64,000 bases of DNA, from positions 13,301,755-13,365,754 of the forward strand of contig CM043868.1 in the NCBI GenBank assembly GCA_023846275.1, given 5' to 3'. The position numbers were made by a program, and so were the translations under genes. Every line of letters begins with the position of its first letter. The stretch's first letter is position 1. The notes beneath the pieces were generated by a model. The model made no database searches. It saw only the letters and a program-made list of their open reading frames with translations, and was not told where the DNA came from. This DNA is from Vanilla planifolia. Taxonomy: Eukaryota; Streptophyta; Magnoliopsida; Asparagales; Orchidaceae. Shown one piece after another: positions 63,301 through 64,000 of the stretch.

Positions 63301-63450
63301 GGTGTGGGATGGAGTATGCAGGATTATTTGAAATTTGGTGAAAACGATTACTATCCATCTCTACCTAATGGCCACAGGCTTTTCTTACATGATATCCGCA
63401 GAGTAGCTGTGCGTGCTGCTGTTGCAATGGGTGAGGAGGGTGATATAGTT
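51329..63450 (+). CDS. MURE: MurE-like Mur ligase, chloroplastic (PAP11 type), 3' end missing
   Basis: In flowering plants this homologue of UDP-MurNAc-tripeptide synthase is a subunit (PAP11) associated with the plastid-encoded RNA polymerase and needed for chloroplast development. Exons are 51329-53147, 63021-63137 and 63275-63450, with GT..AG junctions in phase. The last exon lies past the edge. The start is ATGGC, opening a serine/arginine-rich transit-peptide-like N-terminus. A charged linker (about residues 30-220) precedes the Mur N-terminal domain, the central ATPase domain (about 330-560) and the C-terminal domain. Conserved marks: P-loop 'GTYGKTTT' (337-343), 'ASSHGL' (406-411), 'PGRCELID', 'GKRPLM', 'DNPKNEDP' and 'GENDYYPSLPNGHRLFLHD'. 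Against bacterial MurE several active-site residues differ: Y339 for Asn, D433 for His of the DHLDYH box, M449 near the carbamylated Lys, S584 for His of YAHTPDAL, and DNPK for DNPR. Confidence 0.96.
54430..56180 (-). mobile_element. Degenerate Ty3/gypsy pol fragment (Tat-like)
   Basis: Read on the minus strand from high to low coordinates, the fragment carries several pol pieces. First is the RNase H end 'KWVIKLNEFEIDFIPR' and 'LADFFVEG' (about 56175-56070). A second RNase H-like domain follows ('NNxVEYEALIA', about 55930). Next come an integrase zinc-binding part 'KCKICQLHA' (about 55290), the integrase core 'AINYFSRWIEA' (about 55140), 'SQVEIANKSLLEILKPRL' and 'AYQTTPS'. Last is the C-terminal 'KKSPLKVGNLVLKK', then 'KLAPN' (about 54450). 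The extra RNase H suggests the Tat group. Many stops break the frame. No LTR or 5' part is seen. Confidence 0.8.
56190..58280 (-). mobile_element. Degenerate Ty1/copia gag-protease fragment
   Basis: On the minus strand from high to low coordinates, a gag frame (57745-57278) reads 'LTAHEQKMKKEKVQ' and a zinc-knuckle relic 'CYSCQKPKQIWTKSP' that has lost its Gly-His and last Cys, then 'KKKAMVATWSNSNLEESSSS'. Next comes the protease-adjacent 'HMTKYRSKFLNITLKDNGYV' (about 56610-56550), then 'LWHKRLQNDSMSTLRKAY' (about 56265-56210), the pre-integrase block. A weak primer-site-like 'TTGGTATTTGAG' lies at 58262-58251. The element stops abruptly beside the gypsy fragment near 56180. The 155-residue frame is a retroelement gag, not a host gene. 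Confidence 0.8.
58290..59250 (-). repeat. Probable 5' LTR of the copia fragment
   Basis: The segment lies just upstream, on the minus strand, of the primer-site-like motif and gag. Its plus strand carries 'TTAAGAGGTGTTGAATTG' (58350) and 'TAGTTTAGCTCAATTCATGAGC' (58575), echoes of the blocks at 2131 and 59440. LTR ends are not resolved. Confidence 0.4.
59430..60790. repeat. GC-richer LTR-like segment
   Basis: It opens 'AAGACAATCCCACAAGAGGG' and carries 'AGGTGGTTCGACTCAAAATTAAGCC', the block shared with 2.1 kb and in part with 58.4 kb. It ends near the palindrome-like 'GGGTCGGGTCGACCCG' (60759-60774). It is clearly less mutated and richer in GC than the rest of the intron, so it is a younger insertion, perhaps a solo copia-type LTR. 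A 137-codon minus-strand frame (60224-60637) falls within it and has no recognised domain. Confidence 0.5.
62098..62532 (+). repeat. Tandem duplication of about 200-240 bp in the MurE intron
   Basis: Unit 1 (about 62098-62335) and unit 2 (about 62336-62532) share 'CATCTTTTGC.TTTT.TAGG', 'TATCACTTCTA', 'TTATTATCCTCA.TGAG.ATAG' and 'TTTGTAA', in the same order. Both end in an A-rich tract followed by AATTGTC; in unit 2 this is a run of about 17 A. The A tails suggest a small retroposon, but no polymerase III boxes were found. Confidence 0.65.
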
Positions 63451-64000
63451 GTAAGACTCAAACTTTTGCTTATATATCTTTCATACTTATCTTGAAATAA
63501 AAGTTTTGTATAGAAGTCTAGCTGTGTGTTGTTTTAGATTTTTTTTTTTTTTTGCTAGTGTTGTTAGTGATAAAGTACATTTGTTTAGTTGCCTTTTCAT
63601 TAGCAATCGTTATGATTTAGATGCAAGTATTTAACAAAATATTTTTCTTAAATGCTAACTAGTAGATGCATTAGGATTGGTGTGCCAGAAGCATTTCATT
63701 GAGCATAGTGATATTAACATGCTAAGAAAATAAGATATGGACATACACGAGCTTCTTTGACTTAGTGCAGCTATTAGGAAATGCTGTAATTAGCCCCATT
63801 CCAATTATTTGAAGTTTCTTTGGTTAGTCGTTTTCCATTAATAAATTAAAAATCTTTAAGTATCATCGGTGCATTGGGATTTTTATTTTATATTAGCTTG
63901 TTACACCACGATGCATATGTGGGTAATGTCGTACCCTTTTGCTGGGTGGATGCATGGTGCTCGTATATTGTAGAAGCATAAGTGCTTGCTAGATGTTCTG
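63451..64000 (+). other. Third intron of MurE, running off the window
   Basis: The donor is 'ATAGTT|GTAAGA' at 63451. No match to the expected final exon, which should carry the 'AGKGHE' motif and the family's C-terminus, is found before the window ends. A run of T lies at about 63538-63554. Confidence 0.75.

Overview
The window is nuclear DNA of a flowering plant. It holds three spliced genes with plant-type introns, very AT-rich intergenic DNA, and many decayed Ty3/gypsy, Ty1/copia and LINE remnants. The GC-rich start of the MurE coding sequence, against otherwise AT-rich DNA, would suit a non-grass monocot. That placement is a guess.

Layout. (1) 217-1470, plus strand: the last four exons of a P-type pentatricopeptide repeat (PPR) gene whose 5' part lies outside the window. 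(2) 1471-11343: repeat-rich spacer with a LINE reverse-transcriptase remnant, a copia LTR-like remnant and the first copy of an old direct duplication of about 2.6-3.0 kb. The second copy (about 10480-13050) surrounds the last exon of the next gene. (3) 11344-27528, minus strand: a meiotic PAIR1/PRD3 homologue spread over 16 kb. Nine exons can be placed. At least one more must lie in a gap of about 10.5 kb that also holds retroelement debris. A compact promoter with a TATA box and an E2F-like site lies upstream. (4) 28019-36302: one nearly complete but heavily mutated Ty3/gypsy element with 2.2-kb LTRs, a tRNA-Met type primer site, and RNase H and integrase remnants. (5) 36303-51240: AT-rich, gene-free DNA with a diverged three-copy tandem repeat and long AT microsatellites. 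(6) 51329-63450 and beyond, plus strand: a plastid MurE homologue (PAP11 type). Its 1.8-kb first exon is separated from exon 2 by a 9.9-kb intron holding minus-strand gypsy (Tat-like) and copia fragments. The last exon lies past the right edge.

The three genes are not an operon and share no obvious pathway. PPR and PAIR1 are convergent. PAIR1 and MurE are divergent and 23.8 kb apart. What links them is architecture: PAIR1 and MurE are essential-type genes carrying introns of about 10 kb filled with silenced-transposon sequence, so their expression should depend on correct transcription through heterochromatic introns. The most notable molecular observation is that this MurE protein lacks several hallmark Mur-ligase catalytic residues, which fits a structural role in plastid transcription rather than peptidoglycan synthesis. 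I found no clear evidence of a wholly new system.
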